Below are positions 42,735-50,492 of a DNA stretch of 56,765 nt, in pieces (the first letter of the stretch is position 1; each line of letters begins with the position of its first letter). Origin of the DNA: Paludibacteraceae bacterium (GTDB taxonomy: Bacteria; Bacteroidota; Bacteroidia; Bacteroidales; Paludibacteraceae); NCBI GenBank assembly GCA_016297215.1, contig JAEDGZ010000013.1, positions 1 through 56,765 on the forward strand, in the 5' to 3' direction. The notes under the pieces are model-generated. The model had not been told where the DNA came from, searched no databases, and worked only from the letters and a program-made list of their open reading frames with translations. Position numbers and translations under genes: made by a program.

Positions 42735-42866
42735 ATGGGATAATTAAGAATTTAGAATTAAGAGGGCGTTGATAATTAAGAATTTTGAATTTAGAATTAA
42801 GAGAGCGTTGGAACTAAGTTTCAGAGCATGCGCACTCATAATTCATAATTCATAATTCATAATTAG
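42735..42866. repeat. H-family palindromes between the exonuclease and DUF4954
   Basis: Two left arms (AATTTAGAATTAAGAGGGCG and AATTTAGAATTAAGAGAGCG), centre TTTCAGAGCATGCGC and right arm of four ATAATTC units. It is the longest H element here. Confidence 0.8.
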
Positions 42867-42869
42867 CTA

Positions 42870-43685
42870 TCATTTGGTTTTCAGATATATCCGTGTGAAC
42901 ACCTGTCGGGTGTAGGCGGGGAAGTCGCCTGCCATGAGCCAGCCGTAGTACCCCCTGTCGCGGCGATAGACATCCGCCACGCGCTGGTTCTTGTACTTCC
43001 CGAAGAGGAATATCTCTTGCCCTTCTTGGTCGTAGCCCACGCGCCCCGCGAAGTCGGCATACTTGGCAGGACCGGTGGTGTATTCCGCCAGCGCCTCGAT
43101 GGTGTCGGGCAGGTCGTAACGCTCCAACTGGGCTTTCAGCACCTCATAGGTCGCCATGGTATCGGCGTTGGCGGAGTGAGCGTTCTCCAACTCCTTACCG
43201 CAGTAGAAACGATATGCCGAGGCGAGGTTGCGCTGCTCGTTCTTCACGAATATCTGATAGGCGTCCACGCAGTGTTTCTGCTTCAGGTTCACCTTCACAC
43301 CCACGCGCAGGAACTCTTCCGCCAGCAGGGGGATGTCGAAATGGTTGCTGTTGTAGCCGGCGAGGTCGCTGTCTTCCAGCATGTCCGCCAGGTCCTGCGC
43401 TATCTCGCGGAAGGTGGGGCAGTCTGCCACATCGGCGTCCGTGATACCATGTATCTGCGTGCTCTCCTCGGGGATATGCATCACCGTCTCTTCTACATAC
43501 GGCTTGCCAAACTCGTCCGTCTTATGCCGCAACACGGTGGGTTTTACGCGCAAGGTCTTTCCCTCCGTGTTGCCGTTGGGAAAGACCTTGTAATAACTTA
43601 TCTCTACAATACGGTCCGTAGCGATATTCAGTCCCGTGGCTTCCAAATCAAAGAACACCAACGGGCGGGTCAAATGCAGGTTCAA
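42870..43685 (-). CDS. DEDDh 3'-5' exonuclease (DnaQ-like)
   Basis: A 271-residue exonuclease of the DnaQ/RNase T superfamily. Exo I is FFDLEATGLN with the Asp-Glu pair; Exo II is in LAGYNSNHFDIPLLAEEF; Exo III is ENAHSANADTMATYEVL, with the His and Asp of the DEDDh class. The region after 200 (FLFGKYKNQRVADV) is a small domain often attached to such exonucleases in this phylum. The start is TTG (43683-43685, giving MNLHLTRPLVFF); no ATG fits upstream because an H-type repeat begins there. It sits between dnaN and DUF4954, suggesting a role in replication or repair. Confidence 0.9.
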   Translation of the reverse strand: MNLHLTRPLVFFDLEATGLNIATDRIVEISYYKVFPNGNTEGKTLRVKPTVLRHKTDEFGKPYVEETVMHIPEESTQIHGITDADVADCPTFREIAQDLADMLEDSDLAGYNSNHFDIPLLAEEFLRVGVKVNLKQKHCVDAYQIFVKNEQRNLASAYRFYCGKELENAHSANADTMATYEVLKAQLERYDLPDTIEALAEYTTGPAKYADFAGRVGYDQEGQEIFLFGKYKNQRVADVYRRDRGYYGWLMAGDFPAYTRQVFTRIYLKTK

Positions 43686-43691
43686 GGCGGT

Positions 43692-43786
43692 TTTTTGAAT
43701 TATGAATTATGAATTAAGAATTAAGAGGGCGCATGCCCTGAAATAGGTAGGCAATGCCCTCATAATTCATAATTCTTAATTAGACA
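43692..43786. repeat. H-family palindrome between dnaN and the exonuclease gene
   Basis: Left arm AATTATGAATTAAGAATTAA, then GAGGGCGCATGCCCTGAAAT and right arm CCTCATAATTCATAATTCTT. It is the clearest H palindrome in the window and fills the intercistronic gap. Confidence 0.85.
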
Positions 43787-44911
43787 TCAGTCATTCAGCA
43801 GCATCGGCATGAGGAGCATCAGCAGTTCTTCGTTCTCCTCGTTCTCGGTCGGCAGAATCAGTCCTGCGCGAGCGGAGTCTGCCAGTTGCAGTTTCACATC
43901 CTGCGAGCCTATCACGCCCAATATATCAATCAGGAACGGTGCCTTAAAGCCGATGGACATAGGCGTACCCTCGTAAGCGCAGGCGATGGTCTCCTCCGCG
44001 CTGGTAGAGAAGTCGATGTCTTGTGCGGAGATGTTCAGACGGTTCTCGCTGAGCGACAGTTTCAAGAGCGAGGTGCTGGTGTTCGCGAACACTGCCACGC
44101 GCTTGCAGGCAGCGATAAGCGTCTGCTTGTCAATCACCGCGATGTTGGTGTTGTTCTGCGGAATCACGGCATTGTAGTTGGGGAAGCGCCCCTCTATCTG
44201 GCGGCAAACCAAGGTGGTCGTGCCGAATGCAAAGCGCGCATTCTTCGCGCCGAAGGTGATGACTACGTCGCCTTCCACCTTTGCCAGCACGTTCTTGAGC
44301 AAGCCGGCGGGTTTCTTAGGCAGGATGAAACTAACGGGCTCTGCGGCGCTCACGGAGGTGTTCACAAGGCGCACCAAGCGGTGTGCATCGGTAGCCACCA
44401 GCGTCGTCTTGTCGGTAGCGATATCGAAGAAGATACCGTTCATCACGGGGCGCAACTCGTCATCCGCGGTGCAGAAAAGGGTCTTGTTGATGGAGTCAAG
44501 CAGCACTTTGGCAGGCATCGTGATGGTATGCGAGCCGTCTTCCTCGGCAGGCATCTCGGGATACTCGTTGCCGTTCACGCCCACAAACGAGTACGTACCA
44601 TTCTGGCTCACCATCGTTACCGCGAAGTTCTCCTCACCGATAGTGAAGGTCAGAGGCTGCTCGCTATATTCTTTCAGGGTCTCTATCAGCAGTTTGGCAC
44701 CTATCGCCACTTTGCCTGCGCCCTCCGCGTTCTCCACGTCCAGCGAAGTGCGGACGGTCGTCTCGCCGTCCGAAGCGGTTAAGGTGAGGACATTCCCGTT
44801 CAGGTCAAACAACACGTCCTCCAATATCTGGAGGCTGTTCTTGCTTGCGATAACACGGCTCACTGCGGTCAACTGACCGAACAGTTGTGTACTGGATACA
44901 TTAAATTTCAT
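43787..44911 (-). CDS. dnaN: DNA polymerase III beta subunit (sliding clamp)
   Basis: A 374-residue DnaN, the dimeric ring that holds the replicative polymerase on DNA. The three beta-clamp domains are recognisable: MKFNVSSTQLFGQLTAVSRVI at the N-terminus, the central MNGIFFDIATDKTTLVATDAHRLV and the C-terminal EGTPMSIGFKAPFLIDIL. The last residues (LLMLLMPMLLND) give the clamp C-terminal tail. It heads an operon with the exonuclease, DUF4954, rnz and radA, with its own consensus promoter at 44955-44986. No dnaA box cluster or origin is visible nearby. Confidence 0.97.
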   Translation of the reverse strand: MKFNVSSTQLFGQLTAVSRVIASKNSLQILEDVLFDLNGNVLTLTASDGETTVRTSLDVENAEGAGKVAIGAKLLIETLKEYSEQPLTFTIGEENFAVTMVSQNGTYSFVGVNGNEYPEMPAEEDGSHTITMPAKVLLDSINKTLFCTADDELRPVMNGIFFDIATDKTTLVATDAHRLVRLVNTSVSAAEPVSFILPKKPAGLLKNVLAKVEGDVVITFGAKNARFAFGTTTLVCRQIEGRFPNYNAVIPQNNTNIAVIDKQTLIAACKRVAVFANTSTSLLKLSLSENRLNISAQDIDFSTSAEETIACAYEGTPMSIGFKAPFLIDILGVIGSQDVKLQLADSARAGLILPTENEENEELLMLLMPMLLND

Positions 44912-44954
44912 ATCGGTTTGCTATTATCTGTTATTATCGATTATAAATTCGCCG

Positions 44955-44986
44955 CAAAGATACGAAAAAAAAACGAAGTATGCAAA
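44955..44986 (-). promoter_or_regulatory. dnaN promoter
   Basis: Minus strand TTTG, 20 bases, TATCTTTG, leader about 40 bases. Confidence 0.82.
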
Positions 44987-45107
44987 TTATTTGCAAAAAA
45001 ATCCGTTGCAGATTGCTTTTTTGGTAATTCAGTGCAAAATTCTCCCCCTCCCTTCGTAGAGAGCGTAGAGGTTTGTCCTGAGATACAACATTCGCATAGG
45101 GCAGCCC

Positions 45108-45136
45108 ACTGGGGACGCAGGCGTCTCGCCTGCGGG
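45108..45136 (+). repeat. Palindrome B copy upstream of murI
   Basis: ACTGGGGACGCAGGCGTCTC then GCCTGCGGG: same 7-bp stem as palindrome A, with a 3-base loop. Confidence 0.9.
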
Positions 45137-45156
45137 ATAATGATTTTTAATGGGAT

Positions 45157-45320
45157 CTAACGGAGCCATAAAAATTATCGGCTCATTAACGGCAATTAAC
45201 GGAGAAAATAAATATAGTCTTTTAATGGACTTTTAATGGGCTTAAATGGAGACATAAAAATGAACGGCTTATTAACGGGCATTAATGGAGACAAAAAAAT
45301 AACGGAGGTATAGACGGCAA
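45157..45320. repeat. Imperfect direct duplication in the dnaN-murI gap
   Basis: TAACGGAGCCATAAAAATTA and the next ~35 bases recur about 90 bases later as AATGGAGACATAAAAATGAA and so on. The 806-base gap (44912-45717) holds no open frame that I trust. Confidence 0.65.
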
Positions 45321-45594
45321 AATACACTTGCCACATTTTACACCTTTGCCACATTAAAAATGAGCAACCCCACCCACATATATTAAATTATTATATATAT
45401 AATATATAATAATTAGAGAAACCCCACAACTCCCCAAATTTTAATCTTCTTTAATAAAAAAGTAGGGGTACTTTGAGCCAAAAGTACCCCGTTTTTCCCT
45501 CCAACTACCCCCTTTTCAACCCCACTTATTTTGTAGCACACCATCATAAGGTCTTTACCGAGACCTAACCGAGGTCTATACCAATACTAAATGT

Positions 45595-45668
45595 GAATGT
45601 AGCAAATGAAGCAAATGTAGCAGAAGAAGCACTACATTTGCTACAAATGCTACATTTGCTACAATAAA
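45595..45668. repeat. Palindromic array of TGTAGCAAA units upstream of murI
   Basis: AATGTAGCAAATGAAGCAAA faces CTACATTTGCTACAAATGC, with further CTACATTTGCTAC. The block folds on itself and ends just before the murI promoter. Confidence 0.8.
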
Positions 45669-45680
45669 ATTTAGTATTCA

Positions 45681-45712
45681 TTTGCATATATCAGAAAAAA
45701 GCAGTACTTTTG
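45681..45712 (+). promoter_or_regulatory. murI promoter, nearly leaderless
   Basis: TTTG, 20 bases, TACTTTTG ending six bases before the murI ATG (45718). The expected transcription start is at or next to the start codon, so the message would have little or no 5' leader. Confidence 0.78.
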
Positions 45713-45717
45713 TCGGC

Positions 45718-46791
45718 ATGAAAATCGGTGTGTTCGATAGCGGTTATGGCGGTCTGACCATCTTAGAGCAGATTCGCAAGCAGTTGCCGGAGTATGATTA
45801 TCTCTACTTGGGCGACAATGCGCGTGCGCCCTACGGCACCCACTCCTTCGAGGTGATTCACCAATACACATGGCAGGCGGTGCAATATCTCTTCCGTGCC
45901 GACTGCTCGCTGGTCATCCTCGCCTGCAACACGGCAAGTGCCAAAGCCCTACGCACCATCCAGCAGCAAGACCTCCCACAATGGCAACAATCCACTGTGG
46001 ACGCAGTCATCCCCGCTGGTTCAAAGGAGGTGCGGTCTCCAGGCCGCACCATAGAATGTCCGGGTGCGCAGGCGGTCATGGAGGTGCGGTCTCCAGGCCG
46101 CACCACAGACGACCTACCAAGTGCGCAGGCAAACTCCCCCGCCCCGCTTGCGGGGAGGGGGCTGGGGGCGGGGCAATGTCCGGGTACGCAGGCGTCCTCG
46201 CCTGCTGAATCGTCAAATAGTAAATTGTCAAATTGTCAAATACGGAATGTTCTCGGTGTCATCCGCCCCACGGCGGAGGAGGTAGCCATCCGCACGTGCA
46301 ACGGGCATATAGGCGTGCTCGGCACGCCCGGGACAGTGCAGAGCGGCAGTTATGTCATCGAGTTGCAGAAACAGCGCACGGACCTCCGTATCGTGCAGCA
46401 GGCGTGCCCGATGTGGGTACCCCTGATAGAGAACGGCGAGCACCTGCAAGACGGCGCCGACTACTTCGTGGAGAAATACCTCCGCCTGCTCTTCGCCCAA
46501 GACCCGCAGATAGACACCCTCGTGCTCGGCTGCACCCACTATCCGCTCTTGATGCCGAAGATTCAAGCTGCCCTCCCTACCATCGCTGCCCACAAGGTGG
46601 ACGTGGTGGCGCAGGGCGAGATAGTAGCCCGCTCGCTCCAAGACTATCTCCACCGCCATTCCGACCTCGCTGCCACGCTCTCCCGAGGCACCACCTGCAC
46701 CTACCTCACCACCGAGCAGGCAAACAAGTTCTCCGATTCAGCATCCCTCTTCCTCCGCACCCCCGTCAACGCTCAACACGTAGTGTTATAG
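45718..46791 (+). CDS. murI: Glutamate racemase with a large repeat-encoded insertion
   Basis: A 357-residue MurI, which interconverts L- and D-glutamate for peptidoglycan. The start is MKIGVFDSGYGG; the two catalytic Cys are in ILACNTASA (Cys70) and VLGCTHYPLL (Cys272), and FDSG holds the N-terminal Asp and Ser, so the active site is complete. The family is about 260-275 residues. The excess is residues about 91-176, between KALRTIQQQDLP and VLGVIRPTAEEV, and its DNA (about 45988-46245) is a run of intergenic repeats: C, part of A, C, part of A, D, full A and G, all open in this frame. The inserted peptide is rich in Pro, Gly, Ser and Arg and probably disordered. The gene is either a functional enzyme with a tolerated loop or a decaying one. 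Confidence 0.93.
   Translation: MKIGVFDSGYGGLTILEQIRKQLPEYDYLYLGDNARAPYGTHSFEVIHQYTWQAVQYLFRADCSLVILACNTASAKALRTIQQQDLPQWQQSTVDAVIPAGSKEVRSPGRTIECPGAQAVMEVRSPGRTTDDLPSAQANSPAPLAGRGLGAGQCPGTQASSPAESSNSKLSNCQIRNVLGVIRPTAEEVAIRTCNGHIGVLGTPGTVQSGSYVIELQKQRTDLRIVQQACPMWVPLIENGEHLQDGADYFVEKYLRLLFAQDPQIDTLVLGCTHYPLLMPKIQAALPTIAAHKVDVVAQGEIVARSLQDYLHRHSDLAATLSRGTTCTYLTTEQANKFSDSASLFLRTPVNAQHVVL
46026..46243 (+). repeat. Repeat cluster C-A-C-A-D-A-G inside murI
   Basis: C units at 46026-46053 and 46079-46108 (GAGGTGCGGTCTCCAGGCC), A fragments at 46057-46074 and 46121-46130, a D element at 46132-46173, a full A at 46177-46206 (reverse orientation) and G-family sequence at 46211-46243 (AATAGTAAATTGTCAAATTG). 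It contains the same families as the non-coding clusters at 6727-6942 and 12097-12202. Confidence 0.92.
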
Positions 46792-46835
46792 GTGTCGTTT
46801 GTTACAACTTCCTAACATGTAATTGGCGGTGCTTT

Positions 46836-46882
46836 ACTGGGGACGCAGGCGTCTCGCCTGCGGGCAAGGCGCCGGCCTTGAT
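46836..46882 (+). repeat. Palindrome B followed by a second palindrome
   Basis: B (46836-46865) and then GCAAGGCGCCGGCCTTG, a separate GC-rich inverted repeat seen only here. Confidence 0.85.
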
Positions 46883-46977
46883 TGTGATAGCATTGCACAC
46901 CAATAGGCTCCTGTAATGATTCTTATAATTTAGGGTAATGATAGACGAGTTGACCCAAGTTCTTGATTAGGCATAAG

Positions 46978-47066
46978 CCCCAACGGGGCGACATAATCCA
47001 GCGTAGGGACTTGTCCCTACGTAAGACGTTCCACTCGCAATGCAAGCCCTGTAAGGGCGACATAAC
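46978..47066. repeat. Pair of GCCC-N-GGGCGACATAA repeats
   Basis: GCCCCAACGGGGCGACATAA and GCCCTGTAAGGGCGACATAA about 60 bases apart, with a CGTAGGGACTTGTCCCTACG palindrome between. The 552-base gap 46792-47343 contains no gene. Confidence 0.8.
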
Positions 47067-47072
47067 TCAATA

Positions 47073-47271
47073 TTAACGCGAGTTCGATATAAGCGAACTT
47101 TTTCAGCAGTCAAAGACTAACTGGGTTTTTGGTGATGAATTAATGAATAATTAACGGAAATTATATGTTAAAGAGAAAAAAAATATTTGAATAATTCTTG
47201 GACATTTTTGTTGAAACAATAAAACATGGTCGAAGTCTTGTGTATTAGAACCTAATTTCGATTTCATGTTA
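47073..47271 (+). repeat. MITE-like element M, copy 5 (full)
   Basis: It begins TTAACGCGAGTTCGATATAA and ends ATTTCGATTTCATGTTA; the internal CAGTCAAAGACTAACTGGG and ATTTTTGTTGAAACAATAAA blocks match the other copies in reverse. Confidence 0.78.
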
Positions 47272-47287
47272 TGTTAAAGTGTCAAAC

Positions 47288-47321
47288 AAGAGAGGCTACC
47301 CCAAAGGATAGCCTCTCTTTT
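47288..47321 (-). terminator. Terminator of the 849-residue secreted protein gene
   Basis: AAGAGAGGCTA / TAGCCTCTCTT stem with loop CCCCAAAGGA, 25-55 bases beyond the stop codon. Confidence 0.8.
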
Positions 47322-47343
47322 AAGTCATTCGCCTGCGTGCGGC

Positions 47344-49893
47344 TTACTCTGCCGTTGCGCCGAGCACGTTGTACAGTTTCTCGCCGCGTTGGATATAGAG
47401 TTGTCCGTTCTTGATGAACTTCACAGCCTTCACAGCATCGTTCTCTACGTTGTTGATAGCAGTAGCCGTGGTGTTCACATCAATCTTCACAGGTACGTCA
47501 TACGAGTTCAGTGCGTCCACTACGATGTGCAGGTCTGCCTCACCTACTTTCTCTACGGTAATCTTACCGCTTACGAGGAAATAGAGACCATCTGTGCTCA
47601 ACTTATCGTCGGGGGTCAACTGTGCGAAGAAGCAAGGATATACGGACTTGCCATCGAAATCACCGGCTGTTGCAGTACCCTCTTCGCCAGAGTCGCTAAT
47701 CTCATATACGCCTGCGGGCAGAAGAGTGGTAGCATCTGCGTTGTCAGGGTTGATTAGGAACAAAAGAGCCAGATAGTCTGCATTGTCGATACCTTGTGCA
47801 TAGAAGGCCAATGCACCCTGCTCAAGATATTGGTCATCTACGGCAAACACATAGTGCTCGCTGGTGAAGGTAGCGTCAACAGGCGTGTCGGGCATATCGT
47901 AGTCAATATGAGCCTTCTCGTATTTAGCCTTCAGCACTGCTTTGTACTCCACATCGTTCTCGCAAATGAGAGCGCAGGTAGCGGTGATATCATCGCCTTC
48001 GAGAGTAACGACTACGGTACCTTTCAGTACATCCAGATATACGTCGTCAGCCTTCAGTTTCACCCAAGTATAGGTGCTGTTGAAGTCGGTCTCGAACATA
48101 CCGTTGTTCTCGAAGGTGCCGGCAACCTCATCAGTAATCGGGGTTACGGAAACTACGATAGAACTATCTGCGGTAGCAGCCATCAACTGGTACAGCCCCT
48201 CAGACAAGGCATTTACAAAGGTTACATCGGTCAGTGTGCCGAGGTCAATGGTCTTTTTAGCCACAGGAACAGCATACCAAAGCGATACATTGTACTGAAC
48301 GCTGTCGAAGCCAACGAGGGAAGCGGTAACGCATATCGTGTCGTTTACTTGGTCAACCACACCGCTTGCTGCAGCCACTTGTACGGCTGTAGTGTCGCCA
48401 TTGTTGTAGAGTTCTACGAAGGAGTAGTCTATGAGTGCATCCTCAGCGTCGAACTCCATCTTCTTACCGAGTTCCCAGTTCTGAACAGCCACGCCGCAAC
48501 GAGCCTCATTGCTCAAACCAATCAACTGGAGCAGACCATCCTCGGGATCGCCGTATGCGGTAGCACGATCAGCAAAGGTAATCGTACGGGTAGAGGTCGG
48601 AGTGGGAACTTCCCAGCAGAGGTGGAGTACATATACATTCTCGTCGGTAGCGAAGCACTCAAACTCACCGGTGATGTCGCCGTTAACGCTCTCGCTCAGT
48701 ACGAGGGTACCGGAAATAGCATCCAGCACTGCGTCGCCTACTGTGAGCGCTACAGCCAGAGTACCTTCGCTAACAGAGTAAACCGTGTCTGCCTCAATAC
48801 CGGTGGTGGTCAGGTTCAGGCTGATGTTAGCGTTGCTTGCGTCAATGAAGTAGACACCGAAAAAACCTGTCCAAGTATCGTCGATAGTCAAGTTCGGCAA
48901 CTTAGCCTCAATGGTGTCTTTTGCTATCATAGGACGGTGCAGCGTGAGTTCATAGAGAACGGTATCCTTGCTGAGCAGGGTCATCTCTGCGCGCAACTGG
49001 GTAGCGTCATCGTTTGTCTTCACTACGATGGCAGCATCCCACAAATCCAAAGTCTTGCCGCCTACCTTCACCTCGGTTTGCTCCAAATCCAATTCTTGGA
49101 AGGTATAGGTACCTACCAACCAACTGGAGTTGAGCACAGCGTTAACGGATACGTTCTCGTTAGCACCGGCGATGAGGAGGGTGGTATCGGAGGTCAGCGC
49201 GATGGTGGTAGCCTCTACCTCTTCGCGAACGGTGTCAGCAGGGGTCAGCACTTCGTTAGCAGCTGCCACTACATACACCTGACCGTTATCACCGTTGATA
49301 ACAGCGTCAAGAGTCAATACAGACAGGTTCTTGCTGACGGTCTTCTGCGCTAAAGTGAAGTCGCACTTCTCGTAATTCACATAATCACCGTACACATAAT
49401 CTTCGATGTACGAGTAGTTAAGGTCCAAGTCATCGATGGTGAATGTGCCATAAGGATTTGTGGGGTCGTTGTTAACCCAGTCGAGTTTCACGATGTAGTC
49501 GCCCGTTACATCCTTGAATCCGAGGAACCAGTCGCCGGTCTCAGCATAGTACTCGGGCAGTCCCAACTCCAGAGGCTCAATAAAAACAGTGTCAGCCGTT
49601 TCGCCATCAGCAGCAGGCTTCAGCGCGCGCTTTGCGGTCTCAGTCAGGATGTTGCGGTCCAGAGCATGTGCTTTCTGCCATGCCTCAGCACGCAGTTGGT
49701 TGTTGGCAGAGGGCTTCTTAGCCACAGTTGCCTTCGCACCTTGCACCATGGTCGATGCAGAAGGTGCAGCCACCAAACTTGCAGCCGCTTTCTCGCCCCG
49801 CAAAGAGGTCGGGGTCTCGGCTACTTTCAACGGCAATGCATAGGTAGCACCTGCTACCAACGCTGCCAACACTAAAGTAGATAATCTCTTCAT
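47344..49893 (-). CDS. Secreted repeat protein with FIKNGQLYIQRG-type C-terminus
   Basis: An 849-residue exported protein of unknown function. A signal peptide (MKRLSTLVLAALVAGATYAL) and an Ala/Lys-rich linker to about residue 85 are followed by at least four or five similar beta-sheet modules of about 110-130 residues, each closing with a pattern like DTVLYELTLHRP, VYVLHLCWEVP, VQYNVSLWYAVP and EYKAVLKAKYE. The last 30 residues (VKFIKNGQLYIQRGEKLYNV then LGATAE) match the end of the neighbour at 50493. That shared tail looks like a sorting or anchoring motif. No enzymatic motif is visible. A promoter at 50140 gives a ~240-base leader with two palindromes. Confidence 0.82.
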   Translation of the reverse strand: MKRLSTLVLAALVAGATYALPLKVAETPTSLRGEKAAASLVAAPSASTMVQGAKATVAKKPSANNQLRAEAWQKAHALDRNILTETAKRALKPAADGETADTVFIEPLELGLPEYYAETGDWFLGFKDVTGDYIVKLDWVNNDPTNPYGTFTIDDLDLNYSYIEDYVYGDYVNYEKCDFTLAQKTVSKNLSVLTLDAVINGDNGQVYVVAAANEVLTPADTVREEVEATTIALTSDTTLLIAGANENVSVNAVLNSSWLVGTYTFQELDLEQTEVKVGGKTLDLWDAAIVVKTNDDATQLRAEMTLLSKDTVLYELTLHRPMIAKDTIEAKLPNLTIDDTWTGFFGVYFIDASNANISLNLTTTGIEADTVYSVSEGTLAVALTVGDAVLDAISGTLVLSESVNGDITGEFECFATDENVYVLHLCWEVPTPTSTRTITFADRATAYGDPEDGLLQLIGLSNEARCGVAVQNWELGKKMEFDAEDALIDYSFVELYNNGDTTAVQVAAASGVVDQVNDTICVTASLVGFDSVQYNVSLWYAVPVAKKTIDLGTLTDVTFVNALSEGLYQLMAATADSSIVVSVTPITDEVAGTFENNGMFETDFNSTYTWVKLKADDVYLDVLKGTVVVTLEGDDITATCALICENDVEYKAVLKAKYEKAHIDYDMPDTPVDATFTSEHYVFAVDDQYLEQGALAFYAQGIDNADYLALLFLINPDNADATTLLPAGVYEISDSGEEGTATAGDFDGKSVYPCFFAQLTPDDKLSTDGLYFLVSGKITVEKVGEADLHIVVDALNSYDVPVKIDVNTTATAINNVENDAVKAVKFIKNGQLYIQRGEKLYNVLGATAE

Positions 49894-50006
49894 ACCTTAA
49901 AATGTGTTTAGTTAATAATAAAGTTTGTTGTTGAAATTTTGTTCTATTGTTTCCCGTTCACTATCAATGAACCGTACAATATACTTCACCTAAAGTAGTG
50001 GAACAA

Positions 50007-50024
50007 TTTAGACGATCGTCTAAA
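50007..50024. promoter_or_regulatory. Perfect 18-bp palindrome in the leader (operator candidate 1)
   Basis: TTTAGACGATCGTCTAAA, followed by CTGACGC. It lies between promoter and start codon of the 849-residue gene. Confidence 0.6.
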
Positions 50025-50081
50025 CTGACGCATTTTTCATACCTGTTTCCCTATTGTTTTCTTGCTTTTTGGGAGGTTTAC

Positions 50082-50103
50082 TTGAACGACCGTCCAAACT
50101 GAC
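50082..50103. promoter_or_regulatory. Related half-palindrome (operator candidate 2)
   Basis: TTGAACGACCGTCCAAACTG then AC: the same ACGA-CGTC core and the same AAACTGAC right flank as the site at 50007, 75 bases upstream on the transcript. Confidence 0.55.
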
Positions 50104-50139
50104 ACCTTCGAAAAAACAGACTACTCGGTAAAACTGCGG

Positions 50140-50170
50140 CAAAGGTACTGCTTTTTTTTGATATGTGCAA
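50140..50170 (-). promoter_or_regulatory. Promoter of the 849-residue secreted protein gene
   Basis: Minus strand TTG, 20 bases, TACCTTTG. Bases 50171-50310 hold nothing I recognise. Confidence 0.72.
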
Positions 50171-50310
50171 GGATTTTACCGATTATTTTGACAAAAAGAG
50201 CATATTTCTCTATTTTTTAGGTTGTTTCTGCTAAAATATGCAGAAAATTTATAACTATTGCGTGTTTAGGAGCGAAACCTTATGAATAAAGAATACACAT
50301 TTATTATGCA

Positions 50311-50467
50311 AAAGAGGCTACCTAACAAGTCTTATACTGGGGACGCAGGCGTCTCGCCTGCGGGCGTTTTGGAACAAAACGAAGGTTTTAGCGGTGATTG
50401 TAGCCCCTTATAAGCCATTCACATACAAAAAGAGGCTGCCTAACTTGACTTGTTAGACAGCCTCAAT
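50311..50467. repeat. Composite element: half terminator, palindrome B, hairpin, full terminator (copy 1)
   Basis: AAAGAGGCTACCTAACAAGT, B (50336-50365), the CGTTTTGGAACAAAACG hairpin, an AT-rich spacer and a full terminator. The same order, about 85% alike by eye, recurs at 56371-56527. Confidence 0.85.
50427..50464 (-). terminator. Terminator of the 876-residue secreted protein gene
   Basis: GAGGCTGCCTAAC, loop TTGACTT, GTTAGACAGCCTC, with a T run on the minus strand side. Confidence 0.88.
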
Positions 50468-50492
50468 CGTATGATTTTATTCTCTATCCTTA

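Noticed and set aside
44912..45717. Replication origin near dnaN
   Set aside because: No dnaA gene and no cluster of DnaA boxes; the AT-rich stretch is built of other repeats.
45988..46245. Intein or intron in murI
   Set aside because: The insert has no splicing-domain motifs, no conserved Cys/Ser-His-Asn junctions and consists of known intergenic repeats.
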